Shown one piece after another: positions 10,687-19,029 of a DNA stretch of 52,635 bases. This DNA comes from Acidobacteriota bacterium (GTDB lineage Bacteria; Acidobacteriota; Blastocatellia; Pyrinomonadales; Pyrinomonadaceae), in assembly GCA_003222945.1 (NCBI GenBank), contig QHXM01000080.1:1-52635 (forward strand). The letters run 5' to 3'. Below the pieces are notes generated by a model. The model made no database searches. It was not told where the DNA came from and saw only the letters and a program-made list of their open reading frames with translations. The translations under genes and the position numbers were made by a program. Each line of letters opens with the position of its first letter. Positions within the stretch are counted from its first letter, which is position 1.

Positions 10687-10860
10687 TTAAAATAACTCAT
10701 TCTGGCTCGCAGACTCCCGGACTTCTGTATTCTGCTTTTCCGTGCTAGCATCGCAAGCGATCTTCAAACAGTGTGGCGCGCTTGGCTTCTCACAGAGTGG
10801 TCGGAAGGTGTGGCGGTCGCGCTTATCGAAAGCGGCCTCTGGAGGTCTTCAGGTTCTTAC

Positions 10861-13383
10861 TTGAACAGAGTTTTCCCCGCGAAAGTTTTTTGCGCGCGGC
10901 TCTTTTTCGCGCTCGCGCTCGTGGTCTTCGCGGCCACGAATTTAAGTGCGCAGCAGACGAATCCGGTTGACCGTCAGGTCACGAACCCCATGACGGACAC
11001 GCCGAACGTCAACCCTCTTACACAGGACCAGCCCGTTCGCACTCCCAAACCAGCCGGACAGACTACTCAGGCACAGAGCACGGATGTATTAACGGTCAGC
11101 GCAGCGAAGGAGACGGTTTCGGGACCGAAGAATGCGCTCGTCTTCGTTTATGAAGGTAATGTTGACGCGCGCATAGGAACTTATCGCCTGCAAGCCGACA
11201 AGATAACTGTTTATGAAGCTACGAACCGCGTCGTAGCCGAAGGCAACGTGATTCTGGATCAGGCGGACCAGCAGCGCATAACAGGCTCGCGCGCCGAGTG
11301 GAACTACCGCACCAAAACTGGCTCCTTCACAAACTCGACGGGCTTTACCAACCAGACGCAGGACGGCACCGTCATCTATTTCACAGCCGACACAGTTGAA
11401 AAGATAAGCCTTGACACAGTAGTAGTCATCAACGCGGAGGTCACGGCCTGCGAGGACAACGTGCCCAAGTGGAGTTTCAAAGGGCGGCGCGCTGAGATAA
11501 AGACGGGTGACCGCGTTCGCATCAGGTCCGCCGTCTTTCACGTCAAAGGTATTCCGGTTTTCTATCTTCCATACGCTTCCATCTCAATCAAGAGGCGAGA
11601 CCGCGCGTCCGGGTTTCTGACTCCGACCTTCAGTGGCTCAGGTAACAAAGGTTTCAGATTCTCGGCGGCCTACTATCAAACTCTTGGGCGCTCGGCTGAC
11701 GCAACCTTTCGCACGGACATCTACACGGCGCGCGGGCTTGGTTTCGGCCTTGACGTGCGAACGAAGGCCAATTCGCGCTCCTTCATGGATTTTGGTTTCT
11801 TCGCCGTGAAGGATCGAATCTTTGGACCAAAAGAGAGTCCGCAGAATCCCAATCAGGGAGGCTCGAGTCTTTACGTTCACGGCGTTCATTACTTCCAGAA
11901 CGGCTTTCTGGCCGTAGCGGATGTCAACATCACTTCGAGCCTGACGTTTCGGCAAATCTTCTCGGACAACATACAGATGACCATAAGCCCTGACGAGCGC
12001 TCGCAGGTCTTCGTCAATAAAAATTTCGGCGACTACAGTTTCAATTTCCTTGCGCGCTCGCAGGTCACGTCATTGCCGAGTGCGCGCATACGCACGCGCG
12101 AGCTTCCGAGCATCACACTCGATAAACGTCCTTCGGCTCTGCACTACTTCAAGCGAGTGCCCGTCTATTTCTCGTTCGAGGGCGGCCTTGAGGGTGTGAG
12201 CCGAAAGGAGACTGTCGAAGACGCGCCTCTGTTCGCACAGCAGGTGAGCGGCCTGGCGGTCGTGACGCCTTCGATGGTCCAGCGGCTTGACCTGCACCCG
12301 CGCTTTTCAGTTCCTTTCAGCTTCGCGGGCTGGAGTGTCACGGCGATGGCTGGCCTTCGTGCGACCTATTACTCGAATTCGATTGACCCTTCGACGCGGC
12401 TAATCTTAGCGCGCGATGTAGTGCGCGGCTACGGGGAATTTGAGTTGGACGTGCGACCGCCCGCGCTTGCGCGCTCCTTCCGCCACAGTGACGGCTCGTT
12501 CTTCTTCCGTCACGTCATAGAGCCTTACTTCGTCTATCGGCGCATCGCGGGCAACAGCAGCTTCGAGCGCATCATACGTTTCGACGAAACGGACACGATA
12601 GCCGACACGAACGAGATTGAGTTTGGCGTAACGAACCGCTTCTTCACGCGCCGCTCTACGGAGAACGTGAACGCGAAGGCCGCGCGCGAAAACAATAAAG
12701 AGCGCATTCCGCTATCCTCCCAACCCTACGAGGCTCTGACCATCACAGTGCGCGGCAAATATTTCTTCGACCCATATTTCGGCGGCGCGCTCATTCCGGG
12801 ACAGAGAAACCAGTTCTATCCGATCAACACATTTTCGGGCTTTACTTACGGCGGAGTGCCGCGCCGGTTCTCGCCTCTGAACATTGAAGGGCGTTATCGT
12901 CCCAGCCACACGCTGGTCGCAGACGTGCGCGCGGATTTCGACGTGCAGACAAAGGGCGTGCGCGCCATGTCCGCTACATTCGGTATGACCAGACCGCTCA
13001 TACAGGTCTTTCAGAACTTCTATTACGCTCGCGCCATAACTCTAGTGCCGTCGCTGGCGAGGTTTGCCAACGCCGAGGGCAAAGAGCCTGGAACTGTGCG
13101 CGGCTCGCAGTGGAGTCCTTCGGTTTTCTTAGGCAAGCGTGAGCGCGGAGTATTCGGCGGCGTCTCTTTCTTCTTCGACTTTCAGCACGCGCTGGGACAG
13201 CAGAAATCTTCGCTCGTAAATTCCATCGTCACGCTCGGCTACACATTCGACTGCTGCGCTCTCGTCGTACAGAACTACACCTTCAACGTAGGGTTGAGAA
13301 AAGAGAATCGCGTCGTCTTCAGCTTCCGCCTCAACGGGATAGGCACTTTCGGCACGGAGCAGATTGGTCAGGTGTTCCGATAA
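10861..13383 (+). CDS. lptD: LPS-assembly outer-membrane protein LptD
   Basis: About 840 residues from TTG 10861. This start gives a clean signal peptide (MNRVFPAKVFCARLFFALAL to NLSAQQ); the frame is open back to GTG 10771, but that would bury the signal. After a Pro/Thr/Gln-rich linker comes the periplasmic LptA-like (OstA) jellyroll (LQADKITVYEATNRVVAEGN, NVILDQ, KGIPVFYLPYASI). A long beta-barrel follows with many aromatic-ended strands. Near the C-terminus a Cys-Cys pair (TFDCCAL) matches the consecutive cysteines that form inter-domain disulfides in E. coli LptD. The mature protein has only one other clear cysteine (TACEDN), so just one of the two bonds could form. With LptE it would insert LPS into the outer leaflet. 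The gene is divergent from lpxB. Confidence 0.92.
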   Translation: MNRVFPAKVFCARLFFALALVVFAATNLSAQQTNPVDRQVTNPMTDTPNVNPLTQDQPVRTPKPAGQTTQAQSTDVLTVSAAKETVSGPKNALVFVYEGNVDARIGTYRLQADKITVYEATNRVVAEGNVILDQADQQRITGSRAEWNYRTKTGSFTNSTGFTNQTQDGTVIYFTADTVEKISLDTVVVINAEVTACEDNVPKWSFKGRRAEIKTGDRVRIRSAVFHVKGIPVFYLPYASISIKRRDRASGFLTPTFSGSGNKGFRFSAAYYQTLGRSADATFRTDIYTARGLGFGLDVRTKANSRSFMDFGFFAVKDRIFGPKESPQNPNQGGSSLYVHGVHYFQNGFLAVADVNITSSLTFRQIFSDNIQMTISPDERSQVFVNKNFGDYSFNFLARSQVTSLPSARIRTRELPSITLDKRPSALHYFKRVPVYFSFEGGLEGVSRKETVEDAPLFAQQVSGLAVVTPSMVQRLDLHPRFSVPFSFAGWSVTAMAGLRATYYSNSIDPSTRLILARDVVRGYGEFELDVRPPALARSFRHSDGSFFFRHVIEPYFVYRRIAGNSSFERIIRFDETDTIADTNEIEFGVTNRFFTRRSTENVNAKAARENNKERIPLSSQPYEALTITVRGKYFFDPYFGGALIPGQRNQFYPINTFSGFTYGGVPRRFSPLNIEGRYRPSHTLVADVRADFDVQTKGVRAMSATFGMTRPLIQVFQNFYYARAITLVPSLARFANAEGKEPGTVRGSQWSPSVFLGKRERGVFGGVSFFFDFQHALGQQKSSLVNSIVTLGYTFDCCALVVQNYTFNVGLRKENRVVFSFRLNGIGTFGTEQIGQVFR

Positions 13384-13384
13384 A

Positions 13385-13457
13385 AGCAGGGATGAGGGCG
13401 GCAGGGATGAGGGATGAATGAAGAATAGTTTTACTTTATCCCTCCGCCCTCATCCCT
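13385..13457. repeat. Intergenic inverted repeat, GGGATGAGGG family, copy 1
   Basis: AGGGATGAGGGCGG (13388-13401) pairs perfectly with the complement at 13444-13457 (14 bp); the intervening DNA repeats the word GGGATGA. It begins 2 bases after the lptD stop codon and may act as its terminator. The first 20 bases (13385-13404) are identical to 52599-52618 inside thiD. Confidence 0.9.
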
Positions 13458-13467
13458 TTGTTCCTCC

Positions 13468-13495
13468 TTGCTCTTCAGCGTTGAGTGTATATAAT
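13468..13495 (+). promoter_or_regulatory. Probable sigma-70 promoter of the DUF4214 metalloprotease gene
   Basis: TTGCTC (13468-13473), a 16-base spacer and a perfect TATAAT (13490-13495) lie just after the lptD-distal repeat and face the large secreted protease gene. The -35 box is weak. If used, the transcript has a leader of about 260 bases. Confidence 0.45.
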
Positions 13496-13763
13496 GAATT
13501 GTCGGTTGAGGCCGACCCGGATGGCGGGGCTTTGCTGGTGGATTCACTCATCGCTCGGAAGTTTTAGAACTCGAACCCCGATAAAAAGCTGCTTTACGTG
13601 CATCCTCTGAAAGTTTAATAACATCAGAAGTGCGTTTCGCCCCCGCGTAATTCACGCTCGAATCCTCTAAATTGGTTTTTCAAGCAGGTTGTTTTTGCAT
13701 GGCGGACGCGCTCGCGGGCGTGTACGCGCAAGATTTCAAAAGAATTTTCAGGAGCAAACTGAG
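13496..13763 (+). other. Long leader / intergenic region with no gene
   Basis: About 270 bases between the putative promoter and the start codon at 13764. It contains a small hairpin (GTCGG / CCGAC at 13501-13516) and AGGAG about 10 bases before the ATG. I recognise no riboswitch consensus and no conserved small ORF. The open frame extending upstream to TTG 13689 lacks a ribosome site and would bury the signal peptide. Confidence 0.5.
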
Positions 13764-16700
13764 ATGTTGCAGTTTCCCCAAAGCTTCAATCCCCAACACC
13801 GAACAATTTCTCACAGAGATTTCTTCAAACGCTTTCGCGGCGCATTGGCAATTGGCCTCGCGGCCCTGCTCTTTTTAGCGCCGCTCGGCTTCCGTGTCTC
13901 TGCTCAGCAACAACAATCGGGCACTAGCTCAAAGGTGCAGCAGGCCAACCAGTTCACAATTTATCAAGATGCGAGCGGTAATGTCGTCTGCCGCGAGGCG
14001 ACTCTTTTAGAGAGAGAGCAAGCGGGCAATGTTGATACTGAGAGCTTAGGCTTAAGACAGATTAACCATCTTGAGTATCAGAAGGGTGATCGCGCGACGA
14101 AGACTGCGCCCGGAGAGAATGCAGGCACAGGGTTGACGATCATCCTGCGCGCGACCACGCAGCTACAAGGGAATCAGGCAGCCGTTGACGCTTTCAACCG
14201 CGCCGCGCAGAACTGGGAGAGCATAATCCAGTCGCCCGTCACGATCTACATTGACGTTGACTACGGCTCGACAAACTTTGGTCGAGCTTGGGGCAGTGGT
14301 GTGCTTGGCTCTACGAGCGCGCCTAGCAACGCTTATCCTTATCAATCGGTCCGCACAAACCTTGTGGCAGAAGCATCGGACGAAGGTAATACGACGAAGC
14401 AGGCAATCTCCAACGCGCTTCCACAGACGACAGTGCCTAGCGATCTGGGCGATAAAAGCTCGACCGTAGTTTCAGACTCTGCTGCACGCGCACTCGGTCT
14501 CCTGCCCGCCGCAGCACAATCTACGGATTCGGCTGCGAGGATTGCGTTCAACTCAAATTTTAGTTTCGATTTTAATCCTGATGACGGCATCAGTTCTGGA
14601 CAAACAGATTTTGATGCTGTCGCCACGCACGAGATCGGTCACGCTCTCGGATTTCATTCAGAGGCAGGCGCGACTGCAAGACCGTCCATCTGGGACCTAT
14701 ATCGTTTTCGCACGGGCACAACCACAAGCACTTTCACAACAGCCCAGCGCATACTGACCATAGGCGGTTCGCCCGACGCGCTCCAATACTATTTCGTTCC
14801 CGGCAATTCTGAGTTAGGTCTCTCCACAGGTGGTCCGAGCGGCGCAACGACTAATGGCGGCGACGGCTGGCAGTCCAGCCACTGGAAACATTTTAGTGGA
14901 TGCAGCAGTAGCGGCTACATAGGCATCATGGACCCTGCGATTTCGTCCGGCTGTCGTAGAACTATTACAGGCAACGACGCGCTCGCGCTCGGTTCATTCG
15001 GCTACAATCTGACAAACAGCGCTCCGCCGCCACCGCCACCGCCAGCGCCCACGCCGCCCGCCAATGACAACTTTGCAAACGCGCAAACAATCAACGGTTG
15101 TTCGGGAAGCGTAAACGGCGTAAGTATCGGCGCGACGCATGAGACAGGAGAGCCTAGCCACGATCCATCGGATACAAGCTCTAACAGTCCGGGCCACACG
15201 GTCTGGTATCAGTGGCAAGCTCCCTCTTCGGGCAGCGCCACGATCACGACTGAGGGCAGCGAGTTCGACACGATACTGGCAATTTATACCGGAACAAGTG
15301 TGAATAGTCTGACCCGTGCACTAAAGCCCGATGGTACTCCTGCATTTAATGATGACGTGCAGGATGGAGTTATAACGACCAGCACTGTGACATTCAACGC
15401 GACCGCAGGCACAGTCTATAAGATTGCAGTTGACGGCTGGGGCGGCGACAGCGGTGCTCTTAAACTGAACTGGACGGAGAGCGGTTGCTCGCAGGTAAAG
15501 ATAGACCAGGCAATAACGTTCGGCGCACTCTCGACCAGAACCTATGGCGACGCCCCGTTCACAGTAAGCGCCACGGCAACGTCGGGTCTGCCCGTCAACT
15601 TCCAAATTCTTTCAGGTCCGGCGACCGTATCCGGCAACACTGTGACGATAACGGGCGCGGGCACTGTGATTGTCAGAGCCTCTCAATCGGGCGACCCAAG
15701 CTTCAACGCAGCGCCGAACGTTGACCAGTCATTCACCGTAGCGAAAGCAACGCCAGTAATAACCTGGAACAATCCTGCGAACATTTTCGTCGGCACGCCT
15801 TTAAGCAGTACGCAACTGAATGCGACGGCCAGCACGCCGGGCACATTCTCCGTAGCTGGCACGTTCTCCTATGTGCCTTCTGCCGGGACTGTTCTGAACT
15901 TAGGCGTCAATCAACTATCTGTAAACTTCACGCCTTCAGACACGACTAATTACAACAGCGCCGCGAAGACAGTGCAGTTGACGGTCGTGCCTCTGCCGAC
16001 TGTTACCTTGAGCAGCGCGACCTATAGCGTAGGTGAGAGCAACGGCAACGTGCAGATAATTGTCAACCGAGTTGGCGATACGAGCTCAGCATCAAGCGTG
16101 AACTATGCCACGAACGACACGGCTGGACTCGCCGCCTGCAACCAGGCGAACACGGGCATTGCATCCTCACGCTGCGACTACGCTACAACAATAGGCACGC
16201 TGCAGTTTGCAGCAGGGGAAACGACGAAGACTATCTTCATCCCGATAGTTAATGATTCCTATGCCGAAGGGAACGAAAGATTCACTTTGACTTTGAGCAA
16301 CCCGACCGGCGCAACTTTAGGCTCAACTTCCAACGCTACGATTACTATCGTGGATGACGACCAGACAACAGGAGGCAACCCCATTGTTGACCCGGCATTC
16401 TTCGTGCGCCAGCAGTACATAGATTTCTTAGGTCGTGAACCAGACCCGGGAGGATTAGCAGGCTGGCAGGGCATACTCAATAACTGCGGCACCACAGTGG
16501 CTCAGCCCTGTGACCGTATAGAAGTCAGTGCAGGATTCTTCCGCTCTCCAGAGTTTCAAGATCGTGGATATTTTGTATTTAGATTCTATCCTGTTGCTTT
16601 GGGAAGAAATCCAAACTACAACGAATTCATGCCTGACTTAGCTAAAGTAAGTGGATTCTTAACTGATGCTCAGTTGGAAACTAATAAAGTTGCTTTCGTT

Positions 16701-17051
16701 AATGAATTCATGTCAAGAACTGAATTCCAGACCAAGTATGGCTCTCTAACAGATGCAGCTTTCCGAACTGCACTTGTACAGGCAGCAGGAATTGATCCAG
16801 GTATTGCTTTCCCACAGACAGGGATGACACGAGCACAGTTCCTACGAGCTTTCGTTGAAAGCACAGCCGTCTATCAGAAGTTCTACAACCAGTCATTTGT
16901 TGTAATGCAATACTTCGGATACCTCAGACGCGATCCTGATGCTCTCTACACAAACTGGATTCAGACTATGAATCAGAATCCGAACGATTACAGAACCATG
17001 ATTAACGGCTTCCTGAACTCTTCTGAGTATTTCCTGAGATTCGGACCGTGA
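13764..17051 (+). CDS. Secreted multidomain zinc metalloprotease with Calx-beta and DUF4214 domains
   Basis: 1095 residues. ATG 13764 is chosen because AGGAG precedes it and a signal peptide follows (FKRFRGALAIGLAALLFLAP to VSAQ). Residues about 125-435 are the protease, with zinc site HEIGHALGFHS starting at H289. A proline-rich linker (PPPPPPPAPTPP) leads to a beta-sandwich (VWYQWQAPSSGSATITTEG, FDTILAIYTG) like pre-peptidase C-terminal domains. Two Ig/MBG-like repeats follow (ITFGALSTRTYGDAPF), then a Calx-beta domain (VTLSSATYSVGESNGNVQII, ITIVDDDQ). A C-terminal DUF4214 domain closes the protein (FLGREPDPGGLAGWQ, FFRSPEFQDRGYFVFRFY, YFGYLRRDPDALY). It is probably exported and surface-associated. 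Codon use in the DUF4214 part (from about 16540) is visibly more AT-rich than the rest. Substrate unknown. Confidence 0.88.
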   Translation: MLQFPQSFNPQHRTISHRDFFKRFRGALAIGLAALLFLAPLGFRVSAQQQQSGTSSKVQQANQFTIYQDASGNVVCREATLLEREQAGNVDTESLGLRQINHLEYQKGDRATKTAPGENAGTGLTIILRATTQLQGNQAAVDAFNRAAQNWESIIQSPVTIYIDVDYGSTNFGRAWGSGVLGSTSAPSNAYPYQSVRTNLVAEASDEGNTTKQAISNALPQTTVPSDLGDKSSTVVSDSAARALGLLPAAAQSTDSAARIAFNSNFSFDFNPDDGISSGQTDFDAVATHEIGHALGFHSEAGATARPSIWDLYRFRTGTTTSTFTTAQRILTIGGSPDALQYYFVPGNSELGLSTGGPSGATTNGGDGWQSSHWKHFSGCSSSGYIGIMDPAISSGCRRTITGNDALALGSFGYNLTNSAPPPPPPPAPTPPANDNFANAQTINGCSGSVNGVSIGATHETGEPSHDPSDTSSNSPGHTVWYQWQAPSSGSATITTEGSEFDTILAIYTGTSVNSLTRALKPDGTPAFNDDVQDGVITTSTVTFNATAGTVYKIAVDGWGGDSGALKLNWTESGCSQVKIDQAITFGALSTRTYGDAPFTVSATATSGLPVNFQILSGPATVSGNTVTITGAGTVIVRASQSGDPSFNAAPNVDQSFTVAKATPVITWNNPANIFVGTPLSSTQLNATASTPGTFSVAGTFSYVPSAGTVLNLGVNQLSVNFTPSDTTNYNSAAKTVQLTVVPLPTVTLSSATYSVGESNGNVQIIVNRVGDTSSASSVNYATNDTAGLAACNQANTGIASSRCDYATTIGTLQFAAGETTKTIFIPIVNDSYAEGNERFTLTLSNPTGATLGSTSNATITIVDDDQTTGGNPIVDPAFFVRQQYIDFLGREPDPGGLAGWQGILNNCGTTVAQPCDRIEVSAGFFRSPEFQDRGYFVFRFYPVALGRNPNYNEFMPDLAKVSGFLTDAQLETNKVAFVNEFMSRTEFQTKYGSLTDAAFRTALVQAAGIDPGIAFPQTGMTRAQFLRAFVESTAVYQKFYNQSFVVMQYFGYLRRDPDALYTNWIQTMNQNPNDYRTMINGFLNSSEYFLRFGP

Positions 17052-17070
17052 GGAAAGCGGAGGGCAGTGG

Positions 17071-17162
17071 AAGGGATGAAGGATGAGGGATGAATGAAAG
17101 AAAAGAGAGAGTACTTTCGTTCTTTCTTTACTTCATCCCTCATCCCTCATCCTTCATCCCTT
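17071..17162. repeat. Intergenic inverted repeat, GGATGAGGGATGAA family, copy 2
   Basis: A perfect 23-bp stem pairs 17071-17093 with 17140-17162; the arms are made of the repeated words GGGATGA and GGATGA. It begins 20 bases after the protease stop codon. The same word family forms the element after lptD. Confidence 0.95.
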
Positions 17163-17397
17163 ATTTCATCCCTGCTCTCGCTGGTGGTACTGACCCGTTC
17201 TTCGGCCTCCTGCACTTCTTTGATTCAGAAGCGTTCTAGTTCACTTCATCGCGGCAATTCTAAAATCCAACGGACCTGAAATGTAAATCTCCGGCAATAC
17301 GACGCTTAACCTTTAAGCGTGCGCCGCTCATTCGCCCTCTTTCTGTGGCCTGCTTGTTGCTTTTAGATGGCTACTGGCGAACAAGAGGCTATGCACG
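17163..17397. other. Intergenic region upstream of the matrixin-like protease
   Basis: About 235 bases with no convincing gene. It holds a hairpin with an 8-bp stem and 3-base loop (ACGCTTAA / TTAAGCGT, 17302-17320) and an AAGAGG about 10 bases before the next start codon. No riboswitch consensus is visible. Confidence 0.45.
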
Positions 17398-18837
17398 ATG
17401 CGGCGGTTATTCACAGCTTTGATTTCTGTTTTCTTCAGCTTGAGTTTGGCTGTGCATATAACGAGCGCTTACACGCTGCAATACGCCGACGCTAGCTCCA
17501 CAGTGAGAGTCAAGTGGCCCGGCAACACTATAAAGATCGCGCTCTCAAAATCGCTCAACTCTCCGCCTTCAAATATCAAGCAGGGAAGCGACGTGCTCGG
17601 CGCACTCAAGCGCGCCATGAAGCGCTGGTCCGAAGCAGCCAACGTGAACTTCATAGAATCTTCGTCTGACGCTCTCAACATCAGTCCGAGCGGCAGCGGC
17701 GACCGACTAAGTCTCATCACTGTTGCAGACACGCCTGAGAACCGTGCTGTCTTCGATAGCGCTGACCGCACAGGACGCACGCGCATCTTCTACGACACGA
17801 CGACGGGCGCGATAACGGAGGCAGACGTTGTAATCAATCCTGCGGCTGAGTTCTCCACAGACGGAACACCCGGCACTTACGACCTTGAAGCTACATTCAC
17901 GCATGAGCTAGGCCACGTGCTGGGGCTTGAGCATTCGCATGAGGCTGGCGCTTGTATGCAGCCGCGACAGGGAATCAACGGGCTGTACGAACAGGCCGCG
18001 ACAACCGCGCGCACGCTCTCTGATGATGACCGCGCAGGCGCTCGTGCGCTCTACGGCTCGCCCGAAACTTTCGGAGCGATAACGGGCGTGGTTGACAATA
18101 CTGCGGGCGCACCTGCAACCAGCACGCAAGTCTGGGCCGAAGAGGTCAAGACGGGCAAAGTCGTCGCGGGCAATTCGAGTTTGGCGGACGGCTCATTTCG
18201 CATTGAAGGCTTGCCGCCCGGCGAGTATCGTCTGGTAGCAGAGTCCGACAGCAGTCATGACGGCGCTACCGACATGGCTTCTGGAGTTGGATTAAATGCT
18301 GCGGCTGAAGCCACAAAGTCTGAAACTCACAGCGCGGAGACCGATAGCCAGATAAAGGTCTCGGCAGGCCAGAGCGTTCGTCAGGACATAGCTCTGGAAC
18401 ACACCAGCACAACTCTCAAGCCGCAGGTCTTCGGCACTAACGGCCATCTTTCAACCATAGCCGTGCCCATCAGTCCCGGTGGGCGCTACACAATCTTCGT
18501 CGGAGGCTCTGGTCTTGATGAGGTCTCAGGCAATGGAATCACTGTCACTTCGCCTTTCGTCAAAGTGAATGCTGGAAGCCTCACGCTGCAAGAGGGCGTG
18601 AACTACGAGCATCCGATCATAAGCTTCGACATTGAAGTGTCGGCGTCCGCTCAGCCCGGCGATTACAGCATTCGACTTGAATCTAAGTCAGGCGAGGTGG
18701 CCTACATCTCTGGCGGTTTGACCGTCGAATCGCCGATTGAAGCGCCGGACTCTACTGTAAATCTGGAGGGCAGCGCAGCCCAGGCTACAACAATTGCCAT
18801 AACAAACGGACTCTTAGGCATCTTTTCCAGTCGCTGA
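17398..18837 (+). CDS. Secreted matrixin-like zinc metalloprotease with carboxypeptidase-regulatory-like domain
   Basis: 479 residues with a signal peptide (MRRLFTALISVFFSLSLAVH to SAYTLQ). The catalytic domain covers about residues 25-225. The zinc motif HELGHVLGLEHS starts at H169 and is followed by the Met-turn GACMQP, as in matrixins (M10 type). Residues about 225-290 form a beta-sandwich of the carboxypeptidase-regulatory type (GAITGVVDNTAGAPATSTQV, FRIEGLPPGEYRLVAES). The C-terminal 130 residues look like an IPT/TIG-type domain (GGRYTIFVGGSGLDEV). It is one of three consecutive genes for large exported proteins, each separated by an intergenic spacer, so they are probably transcribed separately. 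Targets are unknown. Confidence 0.87.
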   Translation: MRRLFTALISVFFSLSLAVHITSAYTLQYADASSTVRVKWPGNTIKIALSKSLNSPPSNIKQGSDVLGALKRAMKRWSEAANVNFIESSSDALNISPSGSGDRLSLITVADTPENRAVFDSADRTGRTRIFYDTTTGAITEADVVINPAAEFSTDGTPGTYDLEATFTHELGHVLGLEHSHEAGACMQPRQGINGLYEQAATTARTLSDDDRAGARALYGSPETFGAITGVVDNTAGAPATSTQVWAEEVKTGKVVAGNSSLADGSFRIEGLPPGEYRLVAESDSSHDGATDMASGVGLNAAAEATKSETHSAETDSQIKVSAGQSVRQDIALEHTSTTLKPQVFGTNGHLSTIAVPISPGGRYTIFVGGSGLDEVSGNGITVTSPFVKVNAGSLTLQEGVNYEHPIISFDIEVSASAQPGDYSIRLESKSGEVAYISGGLTVESPIEAPDSTVNLEGSAAQATTIAITNGLLGIFSSR

Positions 18838-19029
18838 AAGCTCTAAATTCGTTACTCGCTGCCTTGCGCCCGAACTAGTCTTACGCTTAAAATGAGCATC
18901 TTTGACCGCAAGGCGCGCCGCAAGAGTTTTCGAGAGAGCGCGAGTTCCGGTCCTTTGGTCTTTCTGCTCTTTAGCTCCCCAAGGGCTAGCATCTCTTTTA
19001 TGTCCGTGTTTAATTCGGAGGCTTTTTAC

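Noticed and set aside
17071-17162. CRISPR-like array from the repeated GGATGA words
   Set aside because: Units are 6-8 bases with no spacers, and the two blocks are inverted relative to each other; no cas genes are present.
18892-19029. Longer start for the beta-propeller protein
   Set aside because: The GTG at 19030 has GGAGG at ideal spacing and is followed at once by a signal peptide; the upstream 46 residues look non-coding.
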